From assembly GCA_965371445.1 (NCBI GenBank), contig CBDUYN010000110.1, positions 1 through 33,403 on the forward strand: a DNA stretch of 33,403 nucleotides, in the 5' to 3' direction. The stretch's first letter is position 1. Each line of letters begins with the position of its first letter. The notes below the pieces were generated by a model. It was not told the origin of the DNA, made no database searches, and worked only from the letters and a program-made list of their open reading frames with translations. This document shows positions 16,475 to 24,536 of this stretch, one piece after another. The position numbers and the translations under genes were made by a program. Source of the DNA: DASWIG01 sp965371445 (GTDB lineage: Bacteria; Acidobacteriota; Thermoanaerobaculia; Multivoradales; J023).

Positions 16475-16524
16475 CAGGAAAAAGCACCTGGAGGACCATC
16501 CGGAGGGGGAATCTTGTCCGGGAA

Positions 16525-17934
16525 TCACCCGCTACGCCCCAAGACGTGGACCGTAAAGCCGTCGTGCTCGGCCTCGGGGGGAATCCGCCAGCAGCCGGCG
16601 CCGTCGATCCAGCCCTCCAGGGGATAGGGGAGGCGACCCTCCAGCTCGACGAGCCGGAGCTCCGGATGGCCGACCAGAAAAGCGGCCACCACGTCCTCGT
16701 TCTCTTCGGGCTCGAGGGAACAGGTGATGGCCACGAGCAGCCCACCCGGGGCGAGAAGAGACGCCGAGCCTTCGAGCAGCCGCAGCGACTGGCGCGTCAA
16801 GCGTCCGACCTCGGGCTCGGAGGTGCGCCACTTGAGCTCCGGGTTCTTGCGCAGGGTGCCGGTGCCGGTGCAGGGGAGGTCGAGCATCACCCGGTCGAAG
16901 GGGCCGGCAAAGGCGGGCCGCGCCGCGTCGGCCAGGACGATCGGCAGCGGCCGGTCGAGCCGTCGCAGGTTGGCGCGCAGCTGGACGAGGCGCAAAGGGG
17001 AGACGTCGGCCAAGAAAAGCCGCACCGAAGGCTCGGTGGCGAGGAGGGTGAAGCTCTTGCCCCCTGGTGCGGCGGCGGCGTCCAAGATCCGCTCTCCCGG
17101 CCGCGGCGGCGGCACGAGCGCGGCCGCCTGGCTGGCCTCGTCCTGGAGGTAGAAATCACCTCGCCGATAGCTCGCCGAGTGCAGGGGATTGCCGGAACGC
17201 ACCACGAGCCCCTGGGGCGAAAGCGCCGACGGTTCCACGATCACTCCCTGGTCGATCAGGCTCTCGGCCAGGATCTCGCGGCCGCCGCGGTCGCGGAAGG
17301 CGAGAAGCTGTAGGGCCTTGGGCCGGTTGTTGGCGTCGAGCAGCTTCACGGTCCGCTCGCGTCCCAAGCGCTCGCTCCAGCGCTCGACGAGGAAGTCCGG
17401 ATGGCTCTTCTCGATCGCCAGGCGGCGCAGGGGGTCCTCCTCCTCGACCGGCCAGGCGTCGAGGCTCGGATTGCGGGCGATGCGCCGCAGTACCGCGTTG
17501 GCAAAGCTCGCGCCCCCGCGGTGCGTCTGGCGGCGGGCATGCTCCACCCCCTCGTGGACGGCGGCGTGCGCCGGCACCCGGTCGAGGAAGAGGAGCTGGT
17601 AGGTGGCGATCCTGAGCGGTGCCCTGAGCCCCGGCTCGATTTTTTCGAACGGCCGGTGGCTGGCCCGCGAGATCACGTAGTCGATCCGCCGCAGCCAGCG
17701 CAGGCTCCCCAGCGCCAGCTCGCGCAGCAGCGGGTGATCGCATTCGTCGAGCTGGGCGAGAGCGCTGTCGAGGAAAACCGACGACGGGGCCAGCGTCTCC
17801 AGGGTACGTTCCACCACCCAGGCCGCGGCCACCCGGACGTTGTCGGTGGGTGTGCGCGCCTGCGTGAGGCGCCGCCCGCGGTAAGGCCTCGGGGAGCGGT
17901 TCGTCGCGCGGCGTTTCGACATTGCGGGATGCAT
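16525..17934 (-). CDS. rsmB: 16S rRNA (cytosine-967-C5)-methyltransferase RsmB
   Basis: This enzyme methylates C967 of 16S rRNA using S-adenosylmethionine. The N-terminal NusB-like RNA-binding domain (about residues 30-170, with LRELALGSLRWLRRIDY and ASFANAVLRRI) precedes the Rossmann methyltransferase domain. SAM motif I is ILDAAAAPGGKS. The two conserved cysteines are seen in DLPCTGTGTLRKNPELKW and ITCSLEPEENEDVV. The 469-aa length is close to normal. It follows fmt by 24 bases on the same strand, the classic fmt-rsmB (sun) pairing. The first ATG (17934) is used; an ATG four codons later is an alternative and neither has a strong Shine-Dalgarno. Confidence 0.96.
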   Translation of the reverse strand: MHPAMSKRRATNRSPRPYRGRRLTQARTPTDNVRVAAAWVVERTLETLAPSSVFLDSALAQLDECDHPLLRELALGSLRWLRRIDYVISRASHRPFEKIEPGLRAPLRIATYQLLFLDRVPAHAAVHEGVEHARRQTHRGGASFANAVLRRIARNPSLDAWPVEEEDPLRRLAIEKSHPDFLVERWSERLGRERTVKLLDANNRPKALQLLAFRDRGGREILAESLIDQGVIVEPSALSPQGLVVRSGNPLHSASYRRGDFYLQDEASQAAALVPPPRPGERILDAAAAPGGKSFTLLATEPSVRLFLADVSPLRLVQLRANLRRLDRPLPIVLADAARPAFAGPFDRVMLDLPCTGTGTLRKNPELKWRTSEPEVGRLTRQSLRLLEGSASLLAPGGLLVAITCSLEPEENEDVVAAFLVGHPELRLVELEGRLPYPLEGWIDGAGCWRIPPEAEHDGFTVHVLGRSG

Positions 17935-17958
17935 CGGTCTTCTAGGGCGAGGGAAGCG

Positions 17959-18906
17959 TCAACCGAAGCGCTCGCCGGCCTGGGCGTGCTCGCCGTTGAC
18001 GAAGTCGGTTGCCGAAATGGGCTTTTTGCCGGGGCGCTGTACGCGCCGGAGACCGAGGATCGTAGCACCCTCGCTGCCGCAGTGCACGGCCAGACAGTCG
18101 CCGAGCATCCCGGCGAGGGTGCCCGGCTCGGCGGGAGTGAGCTCGCCCAAGGTGAGCGGGCGTCCCGCGAGGATCTTGAGCGGCTCCCCACGGAGCCCGC
18201 TCGAAAGACCCGGCCACGGCGTGTAGGCACGGAGCCGGTCGTAAATCTCCTGGGCCGAGAGGCGCCAGTCAACGACGGCGTCGGCTTTGCTCAGACGCGG
18301 CGCGTGGGTCGCTTGCCGCTCCTCCTGCGGCGTCTCGACCAGCGTCCCTTCCTCCAGGCAGCGAAGCGTCTCGACCATGAGCGCGGCGCCGCGCTCGGCG
18401 AGCCGCGGCGCAAGCTCCGCCGCGGTCTCGTCGTCGCCGATCGGAAGCTCCGCTTTGAGCAGCATCGGACCGCTGTCGAGCCCGGCGTCCATCCTCATCG
18501 TCGTCACCCCGGTCACCCTCTCACCCGCGGCGATCGCCGCCTGGATCGGCGCGGCACCGCGATAGCGCGGGAGAAGCGAGCCGTGCAGGTTGATACAGCC
18601 GCAGCGGGGAAGCTCCAGGAGCGTTCGCCGGAAGATCTGCCCGAAGGCCACCACCACCGCCACGTCGGGAGCGAGGCTTTTGAGCTCCTCGAGGAAGCCG
18701 GCCTCGCGGACTTTTTCGGGCTGGCGCACCTCGAGGCCGTGCTCGCGTGCCCACCGCGCCACCGGCGGATCCTGGAGCTTTCGTCCGCGTCCCACCGGCC
18801 GCGCCGGCTGAGAGACGACGAGAAGCGGCGGGTTTCCCGTCTCGAGGAGGGCCTGAAGCGTCGAGACGGCGAATTCGGGCGTTCCGAAAAAGATCGTCTT
18901 CAACAT
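17959..18906 (-). CDS. fmt: Methionyl-tRNA formyltransferase
   Basis: Fmt transfers a formyl group from 10-formyltetrahydrofolate to initiator Met-tRNA. The protein starts MLKTIFFGTPEFAVSTL. The active-site segment is INLHGSLLPRYRGAAPIQAAI, with Asn and His of the catalytic triad, and the Asp lies in MDAGLDSGPM. The C-terminal OB-like domain contains AYTPWPGLSS and ends near ATDFVNGEHAQAGERFG. The 315-aa length is full. It lies between ftsK and rsmB on the same strand. The frequently neighbouring peptide deformylase gene is absent. Confidence 0.97.
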   Translation of the reverse strand: MLKTIFFGTPEFAVSTLQALLETGNPPLLVVSQPARPVGRGRKLQDPPVARWAREHGLEVRQPEKVREAGFLEELKSLAPDVAVVVAFGQIFRRTLLELPRCGCINLHGSLLPRYRGAAPIQAAIAAGERVTGVTTMRMDAGLDSGPMLLKAELPIGDDETAAELAPRLAERGAALMVETLRCLEEGTLVETPQEERQATHAPRLSKADAVVDWRLSAQEIYDRLRAYTPWPGLSSGLRGEPLKILAGRPLTLGELTPAEPGTLAGMLGDCLAVHCGSEGATILGLRRVQRPGKKPISATDFVNGEHAQAGERFG

Positions 18907-18933
18907 GATGGGATTCTACGATAATTTTTTACC

Positions 18934-18968
18934 GGAGGCAAACCTCCACCCGGGGTTAAAACCCCGGG
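18934..18968. repeat. Paired palindromes after ftsK
   Basis: GGAGG-CAAA-CCTCC (18934-18947) is followed by a 9-bp stem CCCGGGGTT/AACCCCGGG around AA (18949-18968). It fills the gap between ftsK and fmt. No T tract follows on the ftsK strand, so it looks like a REP-type or processing hairpin and not a simple terminator. Confidence 0.5.
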
Positions 18969-18985
18969 CGGCGGCGGCCCAGCTC

Positions 18986-21370
18986 TCACTCCTCCGCCCG
19001 GGCTTGGTCGACTTCCTCGAAGTAGTCCGGCGGCACGAGGACGTCGCGCGACTTGGCCCCTTTCTGGGTCGGTCCGAGGATCCCGTCGGCCTCGAGCATG
19101 TCGACGAGGCGCGCGGCGCGGGAGAAGCCGATGCGCATGCGCCGCTGGAGATAGGAGGCCGAGGCCTGGCGCTCCCGGACGACGAGGCGCGCCGCTTCGT
19201 CGAAGAGGACGTCGTCGCCACCTCCGCCGGCACCGTCCTTCAACTTCTCGCCCTGGTCCTTGACGACCTCGGGGTCGAGCTCGGGCTTGCCGCGCTTCTT
19301 GAGCCAACGCACCAGCGCCGCCGTCTCCTGCTCGCTGATGTAGGCGCCGTGGAGCCGCAGGGTCCGCGAGGTCCCCGACGGCATGAAAAGCGCGTCGCCC
19401 CCGCCGAGGAGCTTCTCCGCCCCCACCTGGTCGAGGATGGTGCGCGAGTCGTGGCTGGTGGCGGTGGCGAAGGAGAGCCGGCAGGGAAAATTGGCCTTGA
19501 TCGTGCCGGTCAAAACGTCGACCGAGGGCCGCTGGGTGGCGATGATGAGGTGGATCCCCACGGCCCGCGCCATCTGCGCGAGCCGCGCGATCGAGCTTTC
19601 GACGTCAGCGGAGGCGACCATCATCAGGTCGGCGAGCTCGTCAATGACGATGACGTAGTAGGGCAGGCGCTTGAAGTCCGCGCCCTGGAGCTCGCTTGAG
19701 CCCTCGCCATCCTTCAACGCCAGGCGCTGGCGCTCCCGGGGGTCGCGGATGGCGCGGTTGTAATAGTCGATCGAGCGGACGTGGACCTCGGCCAGGAGAC
19801 GGTAGCGGCGCTCCATCTCGGCGACCGCCCAGCGCAGCGCGTTGGCGGCTTTCTTGGGCTCGACGACGACCTCGGTCTTCAAATGCGGGATGTCGGCGTA
19901 GGCCCCGAGCTCGATGCGCTTCGGGTCGATGAAGATGAACTGGACGTCTTCGCGCGTCGCCTTGTAGAGGATCGAGGTGATCATGCTCTGGAGCCCGACG
20001 CTCTTGCCCGCGCCGGTGGCGCCGGCCACGAGGAGGTGGGGCATGGCGGTGAGGTCGGCGTAGTAGGGCCGGCCGTGGATGTCGACGCCGATCGCCATCG
20101 TCAGGACCGACGGCGCCTGGACAAAGGATTCTTGCGCCAAAAGGCTGCCGAGGAAGATGGTCGAGCGCTTGGCGTTGGGGACCTCGATCCCCAGGGTCGA
20201 GCGTCCCGCCAGCCGGTCGATGCGCACCGACTCGGCCTTCAAGGTCAGGGCGAGGTCGTCCTGGAGGCCGACGATGCGGTTGACCTTGACGCCCGGGGCG
20301 GGCTGGAACTCGTAGGTGGTGATGATCGGCCCGGGAGAGACGCCCTCGACGTGACCCTCGACACCGAACTCAAAGGCCGCTTTCCGGATGGCGACGCCGC
20401 GGCGCAGGAGCTCCTCCTCGTCGTGCTCGCTGGGGGGCTTCTCGGTGCGCAGGAGGTTGACCGGCGGCAGATCGACCGGAGCGATCTCGCCAGCGGGGAA
20501 CTCAAGCTTCGCCTGCTTTGGAGCCACCGGCCGTGCCGGCGAAGGCTCGGGCTTGACCTTGCGCACCGAGAAGTGGCCTTCGCCCGGCTTGGCTACGACA
20601 CGTTTCGGGAGCTCCGGACGCGGCGCCGGGCGCTCCTCGGCGGCGGGCGGCGCGGCCTGGCGGTGCTTCTCGGCCGCCTCGCGTCGCTGGTGCTCGAGGA
20701 TCCGGCGACGGACGACGACACTCTCACGGTGCTTGTGGCGCCGCACGCGGGCCGCCTTGAAGTGTCCGAGAAACGCTCCCAGGCGAGCCAGAGAGGCTCG
20801 CGCGGCACGCAGGAGGTCCCCCAGGGTGGTCTGGGCGGTCAGGATCGCGCCCACCACGAGGAGCGCCGCAAGGACCAGAAACGCGCCGATCGGATGGAGG
20901 AGGCCGACGAGCAGACGCACCAGGAGCACCCCGGCGAGGCCGCCCGAATCCAGGTTCACGCCGCGGTAGGCCATGTCACCGGCCACCAGCTGCAGGAGCG
21001 CCGGCAGGGCGGCGAGCACCACGGCGAGGCCGGCGGAGCTTTGCTTCCAGTGGCTCTCCTCCTCGGGCGGCCGAAAGCGCCGCCAGGCGAGGACCCCCAC
21101 CCCTACCGGGACGAGGAACGACACGAGCCCGACCAGGGCGACGAGGATCGCCGAGAGCTGCGCTCCGACCGGACCGATCAGGTTCGCCGTCGGCGCATCT
21201 TGCCGGGCGGTGTGATGGAGCACGCTCGGATCCTGAGGATGGAAGCTCACCAGGCTCGCCGCCAGGAAGAGGACGACGAAGGCCAGGAAGACACCGAAGA
21301 TCTCGTTGCCCTTCTCGGGCGAGATCCCCAGGTGAAAGATCTTGCGGACGCGGGGCGCAGCGGTAGCCAT
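18986..21370 (-). CDS. ftsK: DNA translocase FtsK
   Basis: FtsK pumps chromosomal DNA through the division septum and activates XerCD recombination at dif. The N-terminal 180 residues contain hydrophobic membrane segments (VFLAFVVLFLAASLVSF and several later ones). A variable Pro/Ala/Glu linker follows, then the alpha/beta motor domain with Walker A GATGAGKS (K456) and Walker B YYVIVIDELADLMM, plus FIDPKRIELGAY. The C-terminal gamma winged helix (about the last 70 residues, with SYLQRRMRIGFSRAARLVDMLE) recognises KOPS. The 794-aa length is typical for non-enterobacterial FtsK. It heads the ftsK-fmt-rsmB group, and all motor residues look intact. Confidence 0.97.
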   Translation of the reverse strand: MATAAPRVRKIFHLGISPEKGNEIFGVFLAFVVLFLAASLVSFHPQDPSVLHHTARQDAPTANLIGPVGAQLSAILVALVGLVSFLVPVGVGVLAWRRFRPPEEESHWKQSSAGLAVVLAALPALLQLVAGDMAYRGVNLDSGGLAGVLLVRLLVGLLHPIGAFLVLAALLVVGAILTAQTTLGDLLRAARASLARLGAFLGHFKAARVRRHKHRESVVVRRRILEHQRREAAEKHRQAAPPAAEERPAPRPELPKRVVAKPGEGHFSVRKVKPEPSPARPVAPKQAKLEFPAGEIAPVDLPPVNLLRTEKPPSEHDEEELLRRGVAIRKAAFEFGVEGHVEGVSPGPIITTYEFQPAPGVKVNRIVGLQDDLALTLKAESVRIDRLAGRSTLGIEVPNAKRSTIFLGSLLAQESFVQAPSVLTMAIGVDIHGRPYYADLTAMPHLLVAGATGAGKSVGLQSMITSILYKATREDVQFIFIDPKRIELGAYADIPHLKTEVVVEPKKAANALRWAVAEMERRYRLLAEVHVRSIDYYNRAIRDPRERQRLALKDGEGSSELQGADFKRLPYYVIVIDELADLMMVASADVESSIARLAQMARAVGIHLIIATQRPSVDVLTGTIKANFPCRLSFATATSHDSRTILDQVGAEKLLGGGDALFMPSGTSRTLRLHGAYISEQETAALVRWLKKRGKPELDPEVVKDQGEKLKDGAGGGGDDVLFDEAARLVVRERQASASYLQRRMRIGFSRAARLVDMLEADGILGPTQKGAKSRDVLVPPDYFEEVDQARAEE

Positions 21371-21701
21371 CTCAGCTCGACTCGATCGGTTTGCCTGGGA
21401 AAAATCCCCGCATGCACCACTTTGGCCACTTCAACCATCGCTTGAAGTCTGGGGACCTAACCTCCGATCAATTCTAGCAGAAACCGTCCGGAAAACGCCA
21501 CCCGGCGCCCCCGTTGCGCTAGACTGGCGCGAAGAAACGGCCCGTGTATCGTCATCTGCGACCGCCCCATGGAACGGGAACCGCCCAACGGGGTAGTTTC
21601 CGCTCCCCCCCCCGGCCGGGTGTTGGCCGCGGTCGGCGGGGCTCCTACCATAGAGGCGGGCTTCGAAGCGGAGCTCACCGGATCCCAGCGAAGGAGCGAT
21701 C
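21371..21701. other. Divergent intergenic region, ftsK / Rieske operon
   Basis: No convincing gene is present. The region must contain promoters for both ftsK (leftward) and the Rieske-cytochrome b operon (rightward), but no clear -35/-10 pair was found. An inverted repeat ACTTCAA/TTGAAGT spans 21428-21448 on the ftsK side. A run of nine C followed by the palindromic GGCCGG lies at 21605-21619. AAGGAG sits six bases before the Rieske ATG. Confidence 0.5.
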
Positions 21702-22151
21702 ATGAATGAAGTAGAACCAGGCGCGACGACCACTCGCCGGCGCCTTCTGTCGTGGCTGTCCCGCGGCTTTCTGTCGCTGTGGGGGGTGGGTTTCGCGTGG
21801 GTCGTCGGTGCTTTTGTGCGCGCCCCCCACTCGCCGAGCAGGGCGACCAAGCGGGTGATCAAGATCGGGCCCGTCGAGGAGCTGTCGGTGGGACAAGCCA
21901 GGCTCGTCCAGCACGGCAAGCTTCCCATCTGGGTCGTGCGCACCGCCGAGGACACCTGGGTGGGCCTCTCCGGGGTGTGCACCCATCTGCACTGTGTCCT
22001 GACCTGGGACGCCGAGCAACAGATCCTCGGCTGTCCCTGCCACGTTGGATCCTTCGACTTGAACGGCAACGTGAGAAGCGGTCCGCCGCCGCGGCCGCTC
22101 AAGCGGCACCAGGTCGAAACGCAACTGGGGCAGCTCTATGTCCACATCTGA
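21702..22151 (+). CDS. Rieske [2Fe-2S] protein of a cytochrome b complex
   Basis: The 149-aa subunit has an N-terminal membrane anchor preceded by arginines (TTTRRRLLSWLSRGF), compatible with Tat export. Both Rieske cluster boxes are present: CTHLHC and CPCHVGSFD, whose two Cys and two His bind the [2Fe-2S] centre. It would take one electron from quinol bound at the partner cytochrome b. The box reads CTHLHC where CTHLGC is most common, an accepted variation. AAGGAG lies six bases before the ATG. Its last 14 bases overlap the cytochrome b start, so the two are translationally coupled. Confidence 0.95.
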   Translation: MNEVEPGATTTRRRLLSWLSRGFLSLWGVGFAWVVGAFVRAPHSPSRATKRVIKIGPVEELSVGQARLVQHGKLPIWVVRTAEDTWVGLSGVCTHLHCVLTWDAEQQILGCPCHVGSFDLNGNVRSGPPPRPLKRHQVETQLGQLYVHI

Positions 22152-23301
22152 GAACGGCCGCGATTTCCCCCCTCGTTCCCCCCAAGGGGACGGTCTGCTG
22201 GAGTGGCTCTCGGCGCGGCTCAACCTGACGGAGGTCTTCTCCGTCCTGACGAGCTTCGGCCTCTTCTACGCCGAGGTCGACAATCGCAAGCCCCTGCGCG
22301 AGGCGCTCGCCGAGGTGATGGACCGTCCGTCGCCGTCCTATGCCCGCGGCCTGCGGGTCCTCGGTCTCGTGGTCGTCGTGCTCCTGGCCCTCGAGTTAGT
22401 GACCGGGACGCTTCTCGCCTTCTACTACCTTCCGACCCCGGAGAGCGCCCACGCCTCGGTCGGCACGATCATGCGCGACGTGCACTTCGGCTGGCTGGTG
22501 CACCAGGTCCACTTCTGGGGGGCCCAGCTCCTGATCGCGGTCCTGATCGTCCGGCTGCTGCGTTTTCTCCTGGCGCGGGTCTTCGAGCCGCCGCGCGAGC
22601 TTTTCTGGGTGCTCGCCGCGATGTTGCTCCTCGTCTGCTTTCACATCGACATGACCGGCCGCCTCCTTCCCTGGACGGCCAACGCCTACTGGTCCGGCGT
22701 ACGGGCCCTGGAGATCGTCCAGTCGGTGCCGATCTACGGCACCGTCGCGGCTTTCGTCCTCGGCTTCGACGAGACTTTTGTCTCCTCCCTGACGCTGATT
22801 CGTGCCTACGTGCTGCACGTCGGCGTCCTGCCGGCCGTGGCGCTGGTGCTGATCTACCTGCACTTCTCCACGGTCCGGCGGGTGGGCCTGAGCGGCATCG
22901 CCGGCGAGATCCGCTACTCGGGAGGGCAGCTGTTGAAGCGCCACACGGTCAACCTGACGATCCTGCTGGTGGCGGTCCTGGGCGTGCTCGTCTCTCTCGC
23001 GATCCTGACGCCAACGACCTACGAGCCCGAGGCCGATCCGTTCGCGACTCTGCCCGGCGTCGGACCGGCATGGTACCTGCTGGCGCCCTTCGGGTTCCTG
23101 GAGCTGACCTCCGCGCTCCTGCCCCAGTGGCTGGCGGGCCTGCTCCTCTTCCTCGCCTTCGTGGTCTTCCTCCTGCTGCCGTTCGTCCGCCGCCGGGGGC
23201 GGCGCGCCGGTTCCGGAGCCGATCCCATCTCGCTCGTCGTGACCCTGGTGCTGCTGGTGGTCTGGCTCGCTCTGACCTTCTACGGGGCCCAGGTGGTCTG
23301 A
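22138..23301 (+). CDS. Divergent fused cytochrome b (b6/bc1 family)
   Basis: The 387-aa membrane protein joins the N-terminal (b6-like) and C-terminal (subunit IV-like) halves. Hydrophobic helices are visible throughout, with GWLVHQVHFWGAQLL for helix B and VLHVGVLPAVALVLIYLHF for helix D. Helix D has both haem ligands, H227 and H242 (H-x14-H, b6-type spacing). In helix B, H125 is present, but the position 14 residues on, normally His, is Arg139. The Qo-site PEWY motif reads PAWY (310-313). One b haem and normal quinol bifurcation may therefore be lost or changed; His in FHIDMTGRLLPW could be a substitute ligand. A G/C-rich repeat is embedded near the N-terminus. A multihaem cytochrome gene follows. 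Confidence 0.9.
   Translation: MSTSENGRDFPPRSPQGDGLLEWLSARLNLTEVFSVLTSFGLFYAEVDNRKPLREALAEVMDRPSPSYARGLRVLGLVVVVLLALELVTGTLLAFYYLPTPESAHASVGTIMRDVHFGWLVHQVHFWGAQLLIAVLIVRLLRFLLARVFEPPRELFWVLAAMLLLVCFHIDMTGRLLPWTANAYWSGVRALEIVQSVPIYGTVAAFVLGFDETFVSSLTLIRAYVLHVGVLPAVALVLIYLHFSTVRRVGLSGIAGEIRYSGGQLLKRHTVNLTILLVAVLGVLVSLAILTPTTYEPEADPFATLPGVGPAWYLLAPFGFLELTSALLPQWLAGLLLFLAFVVFLLLPFVRRRGRRAGSGADPISLVVTLVLLVVWLALTFYGAQVV
22165..22194. repeat. G-rich dispersed element, copy 3 (inverted, inside cytochrome b gene)
   Basis: CCCCCCTCGTTCCCCCCAAGGGGA is the reverse complement of a CCCCTTGGGGGG-AACGAGGGGGG arrangement that closely matches the stretch at 11780-11807 and resembles 10983-11018. It encodes FPPRSPQGDG near the cytochrome b N-terminus, before the first conserved residues. 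An in-frame insertion into the 5' end of the gene is the likely origin. Confidence 0.5.
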
Positions 23302-23318
23302 GGCGAAAGGAGCTGCCG

Positions 23319-24536
23319 ATGAAAGCCTTCCTCCGAGCTTTCCCCAAGACGGCGGGCCTCGCCCTTCTCGTCCTCGTGCCGTCGGCCGGCGCCGCGCGGG
23401 CCGAGGAGAAGTGCGGCGTCTGCCATCCGCAACAACGCGTCGCCCACCAGTCGTCGATCCACGCCCGCGAGGAGATCGACTGCACCAGCTGCCACGGCGG
23501 CCTCGCCGCCTCGCTCGACGCCGACACGGCCCACGGCGGCTCGTTCCGCGCCCTGAGTGAGCGCCGCGAGGTCTCCTCCTCCTGCGCCGGGTGTCACTCC
23601 GACCTGGAGAAGATGCGCCCCTACAACCTGCCGATCGACCAGTGGGCCCTCTACCAGACCTCGGAGCACGGCAAGGCCGTCGAGCGCGGCGAGCTGCGCG
23701 CGGCGGTCTGTACCGACTGCCATTCGGTCCACGAGATCCGCGCCGCCGCGGATCCGAAGAGCACGGTCTATGCGCGCAACCTTCCCGGAACCTGCGGCCG
23801 CTGCCACGGCGACCACGACCTCATGGAGGACGTGGGGCTCGACCCGGAAGTCGTCACCGAGTACAGCGCCTCGATCCACGGCCGAAGGCTCTTCGAAGAG
23901 GGGAGCCTCGCGGCGCCCAACTGCACGAGCTGTCATGGAGTGCACGGGGCGACGCCGCCCGGCTTCAGCGACATCGACAAGATCTGCGGCGCCTGCCACG
24001 TCCAGACCCGGCGCGCCTACCTCGACGGTCCGCACGACGACGCCATGGAGGCGGCAGACATCGCCGCCTGCGTCGCCTGCCACTCGAACCACGCCATCCA
24101 GCCTCACCGCGCGGAGGAGATCGGCGCGCTCTGCCTCGAATGCCACGAAGAGGGCAGCGTGCAGGTCGACGTCGGCCGGAAGATTCGCGCCCTGATCGAC
24201 GCCGCGGAGGAGGAGATCGGCGCCGCCGAGTTGGTGGTGGAGCGGGCCGGGAAGGTGCCGCTCGACGTCGAGGACCACCTGGCCCGCCTCGAGGAGGCGA
24301 AGACCTACCTCACCGAGGCCCTGCCGCTCGCCCACCGGGTCGAGCTCGCCCCGATCGAGGAGCTGACCCAGCGGGCGCGCGCGCTCGGCGAGGAGGTCCG
24401 CCATGAGCTGCTCCCCGAGATGGAGCACGGCGTCGCCTATGTCGGGCTCGCGATCTTCTGGTTCTACCTGGCGATCACCCTCGCCATCCTCCGGAGCTCC
24501 AAGCGGCGCCTGAACCGCGAGGCGAGCCAATCATGA
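23319..24536 (+). CDS. Membrane-anchored nonahaem cytochrome c
   Basis: The 405-aa protein has a Sec signal peptide (FPKTAGLALLVLVPSAGAARA). Nine CXXCH haem-attachment motifs follow: CGVCH, CTSCH, CAGCH, CTDCH, CGRCH, CTSCH, CGACH, CVACH and CLECH, all in about the first 260 residues. Next comes a helical, acidic stretch of about 100 residues and a C-terminal transmembrane helix (GLAIFWFYLAITLAIL), so the haem domain should face the periplasm. ATG 23319 has AAGGAG six bases upstream. It lies 17 bases after cytochrome b and overlaps the next cytochrome gene by ATGA. It probably accepts electrons from the Rieske/cytochrome b unit; the precise family was not identified. Confidence 0.93.
   Translation: MKAFLRAFPKTAGLALLVLVPSAGAARAEEKCGVCHPQQRVAHQSSIHAREEIDCTSCHGGLAASLDADTAHGGSFRALSERREVSSSCAGCHSDLEKMRPYNLPIDQWALYQTSEHGKAVERGELRAAVCTDCHSVHEIRAAADPKSTVYARNLPGTCGRCHGDHDLMEDVGLDPEVVTEYSASIHGRRLFEEGSLAAPNCTSCHGVHGATPPGFSDIDKICGACHVQTRRAYLDGPHDDAMEAADIAACVACHSNHAIQPHRAEEIGALCLECHEEGSVQVDVGRKIRALIDAAEEEIGAAELVVERAGKVPLDVEDHLARLEEAKTYLTEALPLAHRVELAPIEELTQRARALGEEVRHELLPEMEHGVAYVGLAIFWFYLAITLAILRSSKRRLNREASQS

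Noticed and set aside
19781..21445. Plus-strand open frame of 554 codons opposite ftsK
   Set aside because: FtsK on the minus strand has all motor motifs; the opposite frame is a codon-bias artefact.
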